DNA of 32,233 bases from Alphaproteobacteria bacterium (GCA_022826185.1 JAJDVH010000112.1:1-32233), one strand, 5' to 3'. Shown: positions 9,774 through 18,082, counted from the first letter of the stretch. The notes: a model not told the origin generated them from the letters alone. Numbers and translations: made by a program.

Positions 9774-10018
9774 TGCGGCCGACGCGCGTAACGCTCTTTC
9801 ACGGCGCGGTCCGGCTCAACCGGCGCGTCGAGGGCGGCCACGAAACCCTCCCAGGCCTCGTCGTCGAGGGTGATGACCGGCCTCTCGTTCAACACCTCGA
9901 CCGCCGCCGCCTCGCTCGACCGAAGCACGAACTCGGTCCGGCTGACGCCCCGGACCTCCGCCGCCCGGTCGATGAAGGCCAGGCGCTCGCTGGACATGCG
10001 GAAATTCACCTGGGGCAT
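9761..10018 (-). CDS. DUF1778 antitoxin (TacA-like, ribbon-helix-helix)
   Basis: 85 residues. The N-terminal ribbon-helix-helix DNA-binding part is PQVNFRMSSERLAFIDRAAEVRGVSRTEFVLRS (residues 2-34, shown as two adjoining motifs: strand VNFRMSS and helices up to VLRS). The C-terminal tail (ITLDDEAWEGFVAALDAP) is the toxin-neutralising segment of this family. I chose the ATG at 10018, which gives the family-standard MPQVNF start. It precedes the GNAT toxin, as in other TacAT modules, and probably represses the pair's promoter. Confidence 0.92.
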   Translation of the reverse strand: MPQVNFRMSSERLAFIDRAAEVRGVSRTEFVLRSSEAAAVEVLNERPVITLDDEAWEGFVAALDAPVEPDRAVKERYARRPQWDR

Positions 10019-10065
10019 GCCGGTCTCTTTCCTCCGGGCTGCGGGACCGTTGCCTCGATCCCGAC

Positions 10066-10082
10066 GTATAGCGCCTGTATAG
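10066..10082 (-). promoter_or_regulatory. Candidate operator of the DUF1778/GNAT module
   Basis: GTATAG occurs at 10066-10071 and again at 10077-10082, a direct repeat with an 11-bp period, about one helical turn. It lies 48-64 nt upstream of the antitoxin start. Ribbon-helix-helix repressors often bind such repeats. Read on the minus strand the copies give TATAC-like -10 sequences. The assignment is positional inference. Confidence 0.35.
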
Positions 10083-10155
10083 AATATCGGCAAGCTGCGG
10101 CCTGTCCGGGCCGGCCGTGGTACACTGCGGGCAGCAGCAAGCGGGAGGCAGCCCC

Positions 10156-11283
10156 ATGTCCGTCGAAGCAGCAGCGGTCGAGACCCTCGACTACCGCCTG
10201 AGCCCCCTGCCGGTGCGCGGCGATCTGATCGCGGCCCAGAAGCGCGCCTGGGCGCGGCTGGCGGAGCCGGGGGAGTGGTGGTCCGGGGCCGTCCGGGTCG
10301 CCATCGCCGAGGAAACGCGCGCGGCGGAGGATTGCGGCTTCTGCCGGGAACGCAGGGCGGCGTTGTCGCCTTACGCCGTCACGGGCGCGCATGAGACGGC
10401 GACGGACCTGCCCGACATGCTGGTGGAGGTCATCCACCGCATCCGCACCGACCCCGGCCGCCTGACGCGGCGCTTCTACGAGGAAGCCCTGGCCGGCGGC
10501 CTGAGCGATGCGGAATATGTCGAGACCGTGGGCGTCATGGCGACGGTCATCGCCATCGACAGCTTCTGCGACGCCATGGGACTGCCGCGCCACAGGTTGC
10601 CCGCGCCCCTTGCCGGGGAGCCGCGCCGGCGGAGGCCGGCGGGCGCGAAGGAGGGGCTCGCCTGGGTGCCGACCGTGGCGCCCGAAGACCTGACGGACGC
10701 CGAGGCCGGCATGTATGACGGGCTCTCGGCCGTGAACATCCACCGCGCGCTCTCGCTGGTGCCGGCGGAAGTCACAGGCTTCTTCGACATGGATTCGGTG
10801 CATTACCTGCCCGACGCGCAACTCAGGGATTACGGCACCGAATACCGCGCGCTCACCCATGCCCAGACCGAGTTCCTCGCGGGCCGGGTCTCGGCCATCA
10901 ACCACTGCGTCTATTGAACCACCAGCCATGCGGTGCTGCTCCGTGAGAGCGGCCGACACACCGGTGACGACTACGACCTGACGGCCATGGCGGGGGCGGG
11001 CGCGGCCGGCGGCGGGGTGGCCGCGGGAGAGGCGCTGGCGCGCTATGCCGAGACCTTCTGCGAGGACCGGGACGGTTTTGCCGCCGCGCGCGAACGGCTG
11101 CTGGCGGAAATCGGCGCCGAGGCGCTGGTCGATGCCGCGGGCGTACTCGCGATCTTCACCGCCGTCGTGCGCGTCGCCGATGCGACCGGCATCCCGCTGG
11201 AGGAGGAGAAGGCCCGGATCAGCGCGGACTTCCGGGGCGCGCTCGGCATCGACGGTTATCCCGCGGCCGCCGGCAAGGTGTGA
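10156..11283 (+). CDS. AhpD/CMD-type peroxidase-like protein, predicted selenoprotein (Sec254 = TGA)
   Basis: 375 residues if the TGA at 10915-10917 is read as selenocysteine; otherwise it stops after 253. The C-terminal half holds the AhpD-type catalytic pattern with exact spacing: E239, x11, C251, x2, TGA (254), x3, H258, within AINHCVY-U-TTSHAVLL. In M. tuberculosis AhpD the set is Glu118, Cys130, Cys133, His137, so TGA replaces the second active-site cysteine. Reading remains open and codon-biased like its surroundings for 121 further residues. A SECIS-like hairpin follows at 10935-10953. The N-terminal half has a second CxxC (C60, C63) without the Glu/His partners and may be a degenerate duplicate. 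GGGAGG lies 7 nt before the ATG. The likely role is thiol/selenol peroxide or electrophile reduction, with substrate unknown. The alternative is a nonsense-mutated pseudogene. Confidence 0.8.
10915..10917 (+). other. In-frame TGA, predicted selenocysteine codon
   Basis: The TGA follows TGC GTC TAT (Cys-Val-Tyr) and precedes ACC ACC AGC CAT (Thr-Thr-Ser-His), which completes C-x2-U-x3-H. Both flanking segments belong to the same AhpD motif, so the upstream and downstream frames are one protein. A single-base change from a Cys codon (TGC or TGT) would also give TGA, so mutation is the competing explanation. Confidence 0.78.
10935..10953 (+). promoter_or_regulatory. Candidate bacterial SECIS element (SelB-binding hairpin)
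   Basis: GCTGCTC (10935-10941) pairs with GAGCGGC (10947-10953) as seven base pairs including one U-G, closing a five-base loop CGTGA (10942-10946). The loop starts 24 nt after the end of the TGA and has G at its second position. Known bacterial SECIS models ask for a loop roughly 16-37 nt after UGA with a G among the first two loop bases, and both conditions hold. The hairpin lies within coding sequence, as bacterial SECIS elements do. Confidence 0.7.
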
Positions 11284-11336
11284 GGCGGCGATTTGCGGCT
11301 GTTCCCGAGGGCCAAGCTGTGGTTTGCTCTCGCGCC

Positions 11337-13079
11337 ATGACCGACATCGACGATCCGATCGCCTTCGAGCTGTTCAAGAACGCCATCTTCTCGATCGCCG
11401 ACGAGATGGCGCTCACCATCTGCCGGACCACCTATTCCGGCGTGCTGCGCGACAATATGGACTTCTCCACCGCCTTTGCGGATGCAGAGGGGCGGCTGGT
11501 GGCCCAGGGGCTGACCCTGCCGGGCCATCTGGGCTCGATCCCGACCGCGCTCGCCACGGTGGTCGAGCGCTTCCGGGACGACATCCATCCGGGCGACGTG
11601 TTCTGCCTGAACGACCCGTTCGACGGCGGCATGCACCTGCCGGACATCTTCGTCTTCCAGCCGATCTTCCATGAGGGGCGCCGGCTCGCCTTCGCCTGCA
11701 CCATCTGCCACCACACCGATGTCGGCGGGCGCGTGGCCGGCTCCAACGCCTCCGACTCGACGGAAATCTACCAGGAGGGGCTGCGCATCCCGCCGCTCAA
11801 GATGTTCGAGCGCGGCAGGCGCAACGAGACGCTCTGGACCCTGATCGAGAGCAATGTCCGCGTGCCGGTGCGGCTCGCCGGCGACCTGCGCGCCCAGCTC
11901 GCCGCCTGCCATATCGCGGAGGCGGCCTTCCTCGATCTCGTGGAGAAATATGGCGAGGCGCGCGTGGGCGTCTATATGGAGGCGGTGATCGACTATGCCG
12001 AGCGGCTGACCCGCGCCGCGCTCGCCGAACTGCCGGACGGGACCTGGTCTTTCGAGGACTGGATCGACGATGACGGCATCGATATCGGCAAGCCGATCCG
12101 CCTGTTCGTGACCTTCACCAAGAAGGGCGACTCGATGCACGCCGACTGGACCGGCTCGGCGGAGCAGGTGAAGGGCGCGATCAACAACACGCTCTCCTTC
12201 ACCAAGGCCGCGACCTATTGCGCGGTGCGCTCGATCCTGCCGCCGGGCATCCCCAACAATGAGGGCGTGTTCCGGGCCATCGAGGTGACGGCCCCGCCGG
12301 GCACCATCGCCAACTCGGTGCTGCCGGCCGCCTGCGCGGCGCGCGGGCTGACGGGCTTCCGCATGGTGGACTGCGCGTTCGGCGCGCTCGCGCAATGCGC
12401 GCCGGACAAGGTGTTCGCCTGCTCCGACGGCGGCAATACGGGCGTGTCCATCGGCGGCTACGACAAGGAGCGCCGGCCCTTCATCTATGTCGATTTCGCC
12501 TGCGGCACCTGGGGTGGGCGGCCCTATGCGGACGGGCTCGAGGGCAATGCCAACATGTTCGCGAACATGGCCTCGCACTCGGTCGAGGTGACCGAGGCGG
12601 AACAGCCGGTCCAGGTGCTGCGCTACGACCTGGTGGCGGACCGGATGGGGCCGGGCGCCTATCGCGGCGGTGCGCCCTACCGGCGGGAATACCGCTTCCT
12701 GGAGCATGAGGCGGTGCTGCAGGTGCGCGCCGACCGCATGGCCTTCCGGCCCTACGGCCTCTCGGGCGGCAAGCCGGGCGAGCCGGCGGCGAACTATCTG
12801 AACGGCGAGCCCGTCCCCTCCAAGATCACCCGCAACATCCATGAGGGCGACGTGTTCCTGCACGAGCTGGCGGGCGGCGGCGGCTGGGGCGACCCTCTGG
12901 ACCGCGAACCGTCGGCGGTTGCGGTGGACGTGCTGAACGAACTCCTCTCGCCCGAGGGCGCGGAACGCGACTATGGCGTGGTGCTCGCCTCCGACGGGCG
13001 CACGGCCGACGAGGCCGCAACGGCGCGCCTGCGGGCCTCGATGCGCACCGCCCGGGCCGACAGCCGCGCGGCGGAATAG
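11337..13079 (+). CDS. hyuB: Hydantoinase B / N-methylhydantoinase B-like protein (HyuB, oxoprolinase beta-type)
   Basis: 580 residues, full length for the HyuB family. Relatives are the B subunits of ATP-dependent hydantoinases and of acetone or acetophenone carboxylases, and the C-terminal half of 5-oxoprolinase. Characteristic stretches are FSTAFADAEGRLVAQG, GDVFCLNDPFDGGMHLPDI and the metal-site-like ACTICHHTDVGG. The C-terminal part has RGGAPYRREYRF and the Gly-rich ELAGGGGWGDPLDR. It starts 53 nt after the predicted selenoprotein on the same strand, so the two may be co-transcribed. The usual HyuA partner is not adjacent on either side, so the substrate remains open and the A subunit must be elsewhere if the enzyme is functional. 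A long hairpin follows the stop. Confidence 0.9.
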   Translation: MTDIDDPIAFELFKNAIFSIADEMALTICRTTYSGVLRDNMDFSTAFADAEGRLVAQGLTLPGHLGSIPTALATVVERFRDDIHPGDVFCLNDPFDGGMHLPDIFVFQPIFHEGRRLAFACTICHHTDVGGRVAGSNASDSTEIYQEGLRIPPLKMFERGRRNETLWTLIESNVRVPVRLAGDLRAQLAACHIAEAAFLDLVEKYGEARVGVYMEAVIDYAERLTRAALAELPDGTWSFEDWIDDDGIDIGKPIRLFVTFTKKGDSMHADWTGSAEQVKGAINNTLSFTKAATYCAVRSILPPGIPNNEGVFRAIEVTAPPGTIANSVLPAACAARGLTGFRMVDCAFGALAQCAPDKVFACSDGGNTGVSIGGYDKERRPFIYVDFACGTWGGRPYADGLEGNANMFANMASHSVEVTEAEQPVQVLRYDLVADRMGPGAYRGGAPYRREYRFLEHEAVLQVRADRMAFRPYGLSGGKPGEPAANYLNGEPVPSKITRNIHEGDVFLHELAGGGGWGDPLDREPSAVAVDVLNELLSPEGAERDYGVVLASDGRTADEAATARLRASMRTARADSRAAE

Positions 13080-13095
13080 CCGGACGCAAAAGCAA

Positions 13096-13126
13096 GCAGC
13101 CGGCGGGTGGGGGACCCGCCGGCTGC
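13096..13126 (+). terminator. Strong hairpin after the hyuB-like gene
   Basis: GCAGCCGGCGGGT (13096-13108) and ACCCGCCGGCTGC (13114-13126) form a perfect 13-bp stem around GGGGG, 16 nt after the stop codon. There is no T-run behind it, so it may terminate poorly by itself or protect the mRNA 3' end. Confidence 0.65.
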
Positions 13127-13503
13127 ACTGCCGGTCGCGGTGGAGGAAACCGTTACCGGCAGGGAATGTCGAGCAAGCAAGCCTGCGCCGGCTTCGAATC
13201 CGCAGTCAGCGCCGGTTCGCCGCGGACGGGACCGTCAACGCGAGTCCCGGCGCGGCCGGCTCCCGCGGCGTCTCCGCCCGTCTTCGACATTCCATTTGCG
13301 TTCCGCATTGCCATCTTCCGCCTCTTGCCGTCTGCCCGGCGCGGCGCCTTTCCGAACCGGACGGCCGCACTCTGGCAGCGGGTTTTGATAAGAACCAATA
13401 CTGTTTTCTTTTTCGTTTCATAATTTTTTCAGATAGATTATCGCCGCTTGCGAATCGTCGGGACGGCGCTGCCCGGCCGGGCCGGGCGGTGTAGAATGGC
13501 GCC
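13127..13503 (+). other. Intergenic region upstream of the cytochrome P450
   Basis: No gene could be supported in this stretch; the short ORFs have low-complexity composition and no recognisable motif. The notable feature is the drop to AT-rich sequence at about 13385-13440 (TTTTCTTTTTCG, ATAATTTTTTCAGATAG) inside an otherwise GC-rich region. This is the probable promoter area of the P450 gene. No clean -35/-10 pair was identified, and no obvious ribosome site precedes the P450 ATG. Confidence 0.5.
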
Positions 13504-14925
13504 ATGACGCAAGCGGAAACGGCCTCCATGCAGCTTCGCGACCTTCCCGGCCCGAGGGGCCTGCCGCTGATCGGCGTGCTGCACCGGGTGCGCTTCGACC
13601 GGCTGCATCTCAGGCTGGAGGAGTGGGCGGCGCATTACGGCCCGCTCTTCCAGATCCGCATGGGGCCGCACCGGATTGCCGTGGTTTCGGACAGCGCATC
13701 CATCCAGCGCATCCTGGTGCAGCGCCCGCAGGGCTTCCGGCGCACCCGCCGGCTCGAGTCGGTGGCGGACGAGATGAAACTGCGGGGCGTGTTCGCCGCG
13801 GAGGGAGACGACTGGCGCCGGCAGCGCCGGATCGTGGTCGCGGCGCTCAACCGCCAGAAGCTCGCGGACTTCTTCCCGAAGCTCGCGCTCATAACCGGGC
13901 GCCTGCAGCGGCGCTGGGAGGGGGCGGCGGAGCGCGACGAGCCGGTGGACCTCTGCCGCGACCTCATGCGCTTCACCGTCGATGTCACCATGCAGCTCGC
14001 CTTCGGCGTCGACGCCAACACGCTGGAGACGCCGGGCCCCGTGATCCAGCGCCATCTCGACAAGGTGTTCCCCGTGCTGCACCGGCGCACCAATGCGCCC
14101 TTCACCTACTGGCGCTGGTTCCGCCTGCCGTCGGACCGGGCGCTCGACCGGGCGCTGGAGGCCATCGAGCGCGAGGTGGGCGGGATGGTGCGCGCGGCGA
14201 GGGAGCGCATGGCGGCGGACCCGGACCGCGAGCCCGCCGATTTCCTGGAGGCGATACTGGCGGCGGTGGCGGACGAGGAGTCGGGCTTCTCGGACGCGGA
14301 GATCTTCGCCAATGCCGGCACCCTGCTGCTGGCCGGCGAGGACACGACCGCGAACAGCATCGCCTGGACCATGCACTATTTCATGCAATATCCGGACCTG
14401 TTCGAGCGCGCGCGCGCCGAGGCCGATGCGCTGCTGGCGCCGGCGGCGGCCATCGAGGACCCGGAGCAGGCGAACGCGCTCCCCTTCCTCGACGCCTTCT
14501 GCAACGAGTCGATGCGCCTCAAGCCGGTGGCGCCCATCCATGTGGTGGAGCCCGTGGCGGATACCGAAATCCTCGGCTGTCCCGTCCCGAGGGGAACGCC
14601 GATCATCATGCTGCTCCGCCACGCGGCGACGCGCGAGGAGCATTTCGCCGGCGGCGACCGCTTCGACCCCGAGCGCTGGCTGGCCCCGCCCGAGTCGCGC
14701 CCCAGCCCCCATGACCGCCGCGTCTTCCTGCCTTTCGGCGGCGGCCCCCGCCTCTGCCCCGGCCGCGCGCTCGCGCTGCTGGAAATCCGCACCGTCCTCG
14801 CCATGCTGCTCCGCAATTTCGACCTGGAGCCGGCGGGCCCGGCCGGGGAAATCGAGGAGCACCTCGCCTTCACCATGCTGCCTGCGGGGCTCATGGTGCG
14901 GTTCAGGAGGCGGGGGGCGGGATGA
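13504..14925 (+). CDS. Cytochrome P450 monooxygenase
   Basis: 473 residues, a soluble haem-thiolate monooxygenase with no membrane anchor; the proline-rich LPGPRGLPLIG at about 14-24 is the usual hinge. Signatures are the I-helix oxygen-activation motif AGEDTT (277-282), the K-helix ExxR at E335-S-M-R338, the PERF-like DPERW (388-392), and the haem-binding loop FGGGPRLCPGRA with the axial cysteine at 418. All catalytic elements are intact. The substrate is unknown, and no ferredoxin or reductase gene is adjacent. The stop overlaps the start of a HigA-like gene as ATGA, so translation is coupled, which is unusual for a P450. Confidence 0.96.
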   Translation: MTQAETASMQLRDLPGPRGLPLIGVLHRVRFDRLHLRLEEWAAHYGPLFQIRMGPHRIAVVSDSASIQRILVQRPQGFRRTRRLESVADEMKLRGVFAAEGDDWRRQRRIVVAALNRQKLADFFPKLALITGRLQRRWEGAAERDEPVDLCRDLMRFTVDVTMQLAFGVDANTLETPGPVIQRHLDKVFPVLHRRTNAPFTYWRWFRLPSDRALDRALEAIEREVGGMVRAARERMAADPDREPADFLEAILAAVADEESGFSDAEIFANAGTLLLAGEDTTANSIAWTMHYFMQYPDLFERARAEADALLAPAAAIEDPEQANALPFLDAFCNESMRLKPVAPIHVVEPVADTEILGCPVPRGTPIIMLLRHAATREEHFAGGDRFDPERWLAPPESRPSPHDRRVFLPFGGGPRLCPGRALALLEIRTVLAMLLRNFDLEPAGPAGEIEEHLAFTMLPAGLMVRFRRRGAG

Positions 14926-15227
14926 GCGTGCAGAACGGCATGAGGCCGGTGCATCCGGGAGAAGTGCTTCGCGATGAACTCGACGAACTCGGACTGTCGG
15001 CCAATGGGCTCGCGAAGGCGCTGGGCGTGCCGGTAAACCGCGTTACGACGATCCTGAACGGCCAGCGGGGGGTGACCGCGGACACGGCGCTCCGCCTGGC
15101 GCGGTATTTCGGCACGACGCCGGAGATCTGGCTGAGCCTGCAAAAGACCTGGGAGTTGCGCCGGGCGGAAATCGAATCGGGCCGCGAAATCGCCAATCGC
15201 GTAACGCCCCGGCAGTCGGCGGCATAG
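14922..15227 (+). CDS. higA: HigA-family helix-turn-helix protein (antitoxin or regulator)
   Basis: 101 residues. Starts MSVQNGMRPVHPGEVLRDEL, the standard HigA opening. An XRE-type helix-turn-helix follows (LSANGLAKALGVPVNRVTTIL, residues about 25-45, with NGQRGVTADTALRLARYFG behind it), then EIWLSLQKTWEL. The family normally sits just downstream of a HigB ribonuclease toxin of about 90 residues. Here the upstream neighbour is the P450, overlapping by four bases, and no HigB-like ORF was found on either strand nearby. It may be an orphan antitoxin or a regulator of the P450 transcript. An AGGAGG site lies 11 nt before the ATG, inside the P450 gene. Confidence 0.9.
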   Translation: MSVQNGMRPVHPGEVLRDELDELGLSANGLAKALGVPVNRVTTILNGQRGVTADTALRLARYFGTTPEIWLSLQKTWELRRAEIESGREIANRVTPRQSAA

Positions 15228-15263
15228 GCGGTTTGGGCCGTAACAGAGGAGTGAGGATTCGAC

Positions 15264-15458
15264 ATGACGCGCCGTAAGCAAGCCGATGAGATCGGGGAGC
15301 AACTGACCGCTTTGCCGGAGGAGGCGGAGGCCAGCGACGATCCCGCCGCCCTCATCGCAGCCATCCGCCGAGAGCGGGCGAAGCAGAAGGCTGTAACGAC
15401 GTCAGAGATACTGTCTTGGCGCCACGAAGGACACGGGACTAATACCAGCGGTCGTTGA
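15264..15458 (+). CDS. Small charged hypothetical protein, antitoxin-like
   Basis: 64 residues, not assignable to a family. The N-terminus is acidic and helical (ADEIGEQLTALPEEAEAS). The C-terminal half (AAIRRERAKQKAVTTSEIL, then SWRHEGHG) resembles the toxin-binding tail of small antitoxins, but this is a weak impression. GAGGAGTGAGG lies before the ATG and it follows the HigA-like gene by 36 nt in the same direction. No toxin partner is visible, because the following 318 bp hold no credible ORF. The last few residues may be altered by the low-complexity sequence that starts here. Confidence 0.5.
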   Translation: MTRRKQADEIGEQLTALPEEAEASDDPAALIAAIRRERAKQKAVTTSEILSWRHEGHGTNTSGR

Positions 15459-15776
15459 CCGGAACCGATGGCGGCGCCACCCCCACCGTCGCCCCGGCCC
15501 CCGCCTGTCCCTGCCTCCGAGCGGGGAAGCCGGGGCCCAGCTTCGGTCCTCGCGGCAGCCCCGGATCGGGGTCCGGGGCAGACCCCGGCGGTCGAGCCTG
15601 TTCTCCACCGGCTGCGGTGGCATCGGGAGCCAGAGATGGGCCCCGGCTCGGGGGCCGGGGCGACGATATGGGCCGCAATCTTCCCATGAGTCCAAAGTCG
15701 ATGCCGTTGGTATAAGGTGCGCCGTCCGGGGTTGTGCCCGGGTCTTTGACGGCAGAGTAAGCCCTCTTGGCCAAAT
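15459..15776 (+). other. Non-coding GC-rich convergent region with palindromic blocks
   Basis: No gene is supported between the two convergent operons. The sequence has repeated CCGGGGC-type blocks. One clear hairpin pairs GGGGTC with GACCCC across CGGGGCA near 15568-15586. ORFs crossing it are runs of Pro, Gly, Arg and Ala with no family features. The hairpins may terminate transcription from either side, or the block may be a dispersed intergenic palindrome. Confidence 0.45.
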
Positions 15777-17348
15777 TTACTCCCCGTGCCCCTGCGCCCG
15801 GAAGGCCCATTTCACCGCCGCCCCCTCCGCGCCCGTGCGGCCTTCGACGATGATCGCCTGGGTGTCCCGGCGGCGGCCGTCGCCGAGATAGACGCTGGGG
15901 CCGAGCGCGAGCCTGGCGCCGGCGGCGCGGAAGCGCCATTCCTGGCGGCCGGGAAGCGCCAGCTGCACCGCGCCCGCCTCCAGCCGCGCCTGCACGTCGG
16001 GGTGGAGGTGGAAGCGCAGGCTGAAGGGCCAGCCGGCATTGCCTTCCAGCAGGTCCTCGCCGCGCAGGTCCCCGCCCTGGCCGGAGAGATAGAGCCGCCG
16101 GCGGTGGATGAGGCCGAAGGGCGCGGCATAGCCGTCATGGCTGAGGTCGAGCCACAGGCCGCCCTCGCCCTCCGAGCGCCGCGCCTCCACATTGAGGCCG
16201 CCCGCCCGCACCCCGCCGCCCTTGTCGATCTCGACGGCATGCACGTCGTTCACGGTCAGGGTGGAATGGGCGGCGGTGGCGCGCGCCAGCTCGTTCCAGG
16301 GCGTCGAGCCGTCCGCCGGCGCGCCGCAATTGACGACGATGCGCTGCGCCCCGTCGCTGAACTCTATGGCGAGCGGGCTGGAATGGCCGCCCCGGTCGAA
16401 GCCCTTGGCGGTCGGCAGCCCGCTGTCCACCAGCACCAGCGTGCGGCCCGCATGCAGCCGGTCGAACCCCGCCTCGACGCTGCGCGTCGGCGGCCGGCCG
16501 TGATGGTCCACGCGCGCAAGCGCGAGGTCGACCAGCACGCTTTCCGACTCGTGCCCGCCGTGGAAGCAGGCGAGCCGCTTGTCGCCGTGGCGGAAGAAGG
16601 ACAGCGGCGGGCCGGCGTTGCGGATGGTCTCCGTCAGGCGCTGCGGCGGGGCCATGGGAGCCGCGCGCAGCAGGCCCTGGATCTCGATCAGCCGGCGCAG
16701 CGCCGACAGGTGCGCCACCGGGTTGCGGGAGCGGTGGAAGCCGTCGGCGAAGAACTGCTCGTCGAGCGCGCGGTCGATGCGGCGCAGCACGGCCCCGGGC
16801 GGCTGTCCGAAGGCGATGGCGGCGGCGAGCGCGCCGGTGAGCGCGGCGAGGCGCGGCACGCCCTGGGGCGCCGCCTCGACCGTGCGGGCCAGAAGCCGGG
16901 CGTGCATCGCCATGCTCTCGGCGACCCGGGTGCGGAAGAGGTCGCCCGCGCTCGCGGCGAAGAACTCGAAACTGCCGAGCCAGGAATAGAGCCTGGCGCC
17001 GGCGATGTCGGCGCGCCAGACCTCGCCGCGGCCGCTGCCGTGCGCGTCGAGCCACAGCAGCACCAGGCGCCTGGCCTCCCGCCGGCCCTGGTCGCCGCCG
17101 ATGGCGCGCAGGTCGCGCATCCAGTCGAAGCGGTGCAGCAGCAGCGCCGTGCGGTCCTCGGGCCGGGCCTCCAGCGCCGCCGCCAGGCGCCCGCTGTCGT
17201 TGAGCAGCGCCTGGCCCCGGTCGGAGACGCCGGGCCAGAGGTCGCGCGGCGCCAGCGCAATACTGCGCACCGCGCCGGCGCTGCCGATCCGTCTGGGAAA
17301 CCCTGCAGGGAACAGCCGCCGCCCCGCAAGGCCGCGCACGCCGATCAA
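15777..17348 (-). CDS. Heparinase II/III-like family protein
   Basis: 523 residues from TTG at 17348, whose bases overlap the rpe stop as TTGA, so the two genes are coupled. The N-terminal half is alpha-helical (alginate-lyase-like toroid), with [17 protein letters not shown] and [10 protein letters not shown]. The C-terminal half is the heparinase II/III beta-sandwich, with [17 protein letters not shown] and the family core [14 protein letters not shown]. Such proteins follow rpe in many alphaproteobacteria and lack a signal peptide here, so a cytoplasmic or cell-wall-related carbohydrate role is more likely than heparin degradation. The polysaccharide substrate is unknown. The TTG start is supported by the overlap; the next in-frame GTG lies three codons further on. 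Confidence 0.88.
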   Translation of the reverse strand: MIGVRGLAGRRLFPAGFPRRIGSAGAVRSIALAPRDLWPGVSDRGQALLNDSGRLAAALEARPEDRTALLLHRFDWMRDLRAIGGDQGRREARRLVLLWLDAHGSGRGEVWRADIAGARLYSWLGSFEFFAASAGDLFRTRVAESMAMHARLLARTVEAAPQGVPRLAALTGALAAAIAFGQPPGAVLRRIDRALDEQFFADGFHRSRNPVAHLSALRRLIEIQGLLRAAPMAPPQRLTETIRNAGPPLSFFRHGDKRLACFHGGHESESVLVDLALARVDHHGRPPTRSVEAGFDRLHAGRTLVLVDSGLPTAKGFDRGGHSSPLAIEFSDGAQRIVVNCGAPADGSTPWNELARATAAHSTLTVNDVHAVEIDKGGGVRAGGLNVEARRSEGEGGLWLDLSHDGYAAPFGLIHRRRLYLSGQGGDLRGEDLLEGNAGWPFSLRFHLHPDVQARLEAGAVQLALPGRQEWRFRAAGARLALGPSVYLGDGRRRDTQAIIVEGRTGAEGAAVKWAFRAQGHGE

Positions 17349-18013
17349 GGCGCCGCCTCGCGCAACCGGCGGATGCGCCCGGCGCATCCCTGGAAGCCGT
17401 CCGCGAAGACGAAGCTGCCCGCGACCAGCACGTCGGCGCCCGCGGCCCGCACCTCGGCGGCGGTCTCGTCGGTGATGCCGCCGTCCACCTCCAGGTCGAT
17501 CTCGCGGCCCGACTCGTCGATGCGGGCGCGGAGCCCGGCGATCTTGGCGCATTGCGCGCGAAGGAAGCTCTGGCCGCCGAAACCGGGATCGACCGTCATC
17601 GCCAGCACAAGGTCGATATCGCCCAGCACGGCATCGACGGCCGAGGCCGGCGTACCGGGGTTGAGCGCCACGCCCGCCCGGCGGCCGGCCTGCTTGATGC
17701 GCTGCACGCTGCGGTGGAGATGCGGCCCCGCCTCGGCATGGACGGTCACGATGTCGGCCCCGGCGTCCAGGAAGTCGGGCAGCAGCGGCTCCAGCGGCGC
17801 GATCATCAGATGCGTGTCGAACGTCCGGTCCGTCCGCTTGCGCAGCGCCTTCACCACCGCCGGGCCGATGGTGAGGTTGGGGACGAAATGCCCGTCCATG
17901 ACATCGATATGAATATAGTCGGCCCCGGCCGCAACCAGAGAGTCCACGGCGGCCCCGAGTTCGGCGAAGTCGGCGGAGAGTATCGAGGGAGCAATCCGCG
18001 TTGACCGGCGCAT
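17345..18013 (-). CDS. rpe: Ribulose-phosphate 3-epimerase
   Basis: Interconverts D-ribulose 5-phosphate and D-xylulose 5-phosphate in the pentose phosphate and Calvin pathways. At 222 residues it is a full-length TIM barrel. Family motifs are present in order: [10 protein letters not shown], the metal-binding [22 protein letters not shown], the phosphate-loop region [12 protein letters not shown] and EVDGGI. I chose the ATG at 18013, which gives the usual short N-terminus before the first strand. It is divergent from the MBL hydrolase across 69 nt and coupled to the heparinase-like gene. Confidence 0.97.
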   Translation of the reverse strand: MRRSTRIAPSILSADFAELGAAVDSLVAAGADYIHIDVMDGHFVPNLTIGPAVVKALRKRTDRTFDTHLMIAPLEPLLPDFLDAGADIVTVHAEAGPHLHRSVQRIKQAGRRAGVALNPGTPASAVDAVLGDIDLVLAMTVDPGFGGQSFLRAQCAKIAGLRARIDESGREIDLEVDGGITDETAAEVRAAGADVLVAGSFVFADGFQGCAGRIRRLREAAP

Positions 18014-18082
18014 AAACAATTGATAGCAGCAGCCCGGCGGACTATCAATCCGGTGCGCGCCCGAAACCCAAGCGAGAGAGGC

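Noticed and set aside
10933-11283. Separate GTG-started gene of 116 residues
   Set aside because: It is in the same frame as the preceding gene, has no ribosome site, and begins in the middle of the AhpD motif just after the TGA and catalytic His. It is the C-terminal part of the predicted selenoprotein.
13127-13503. Short ORFs on both strands before the P450
   Set aside because: They overlap one another in several frames, lack ribosome sites and have compositional bias only.
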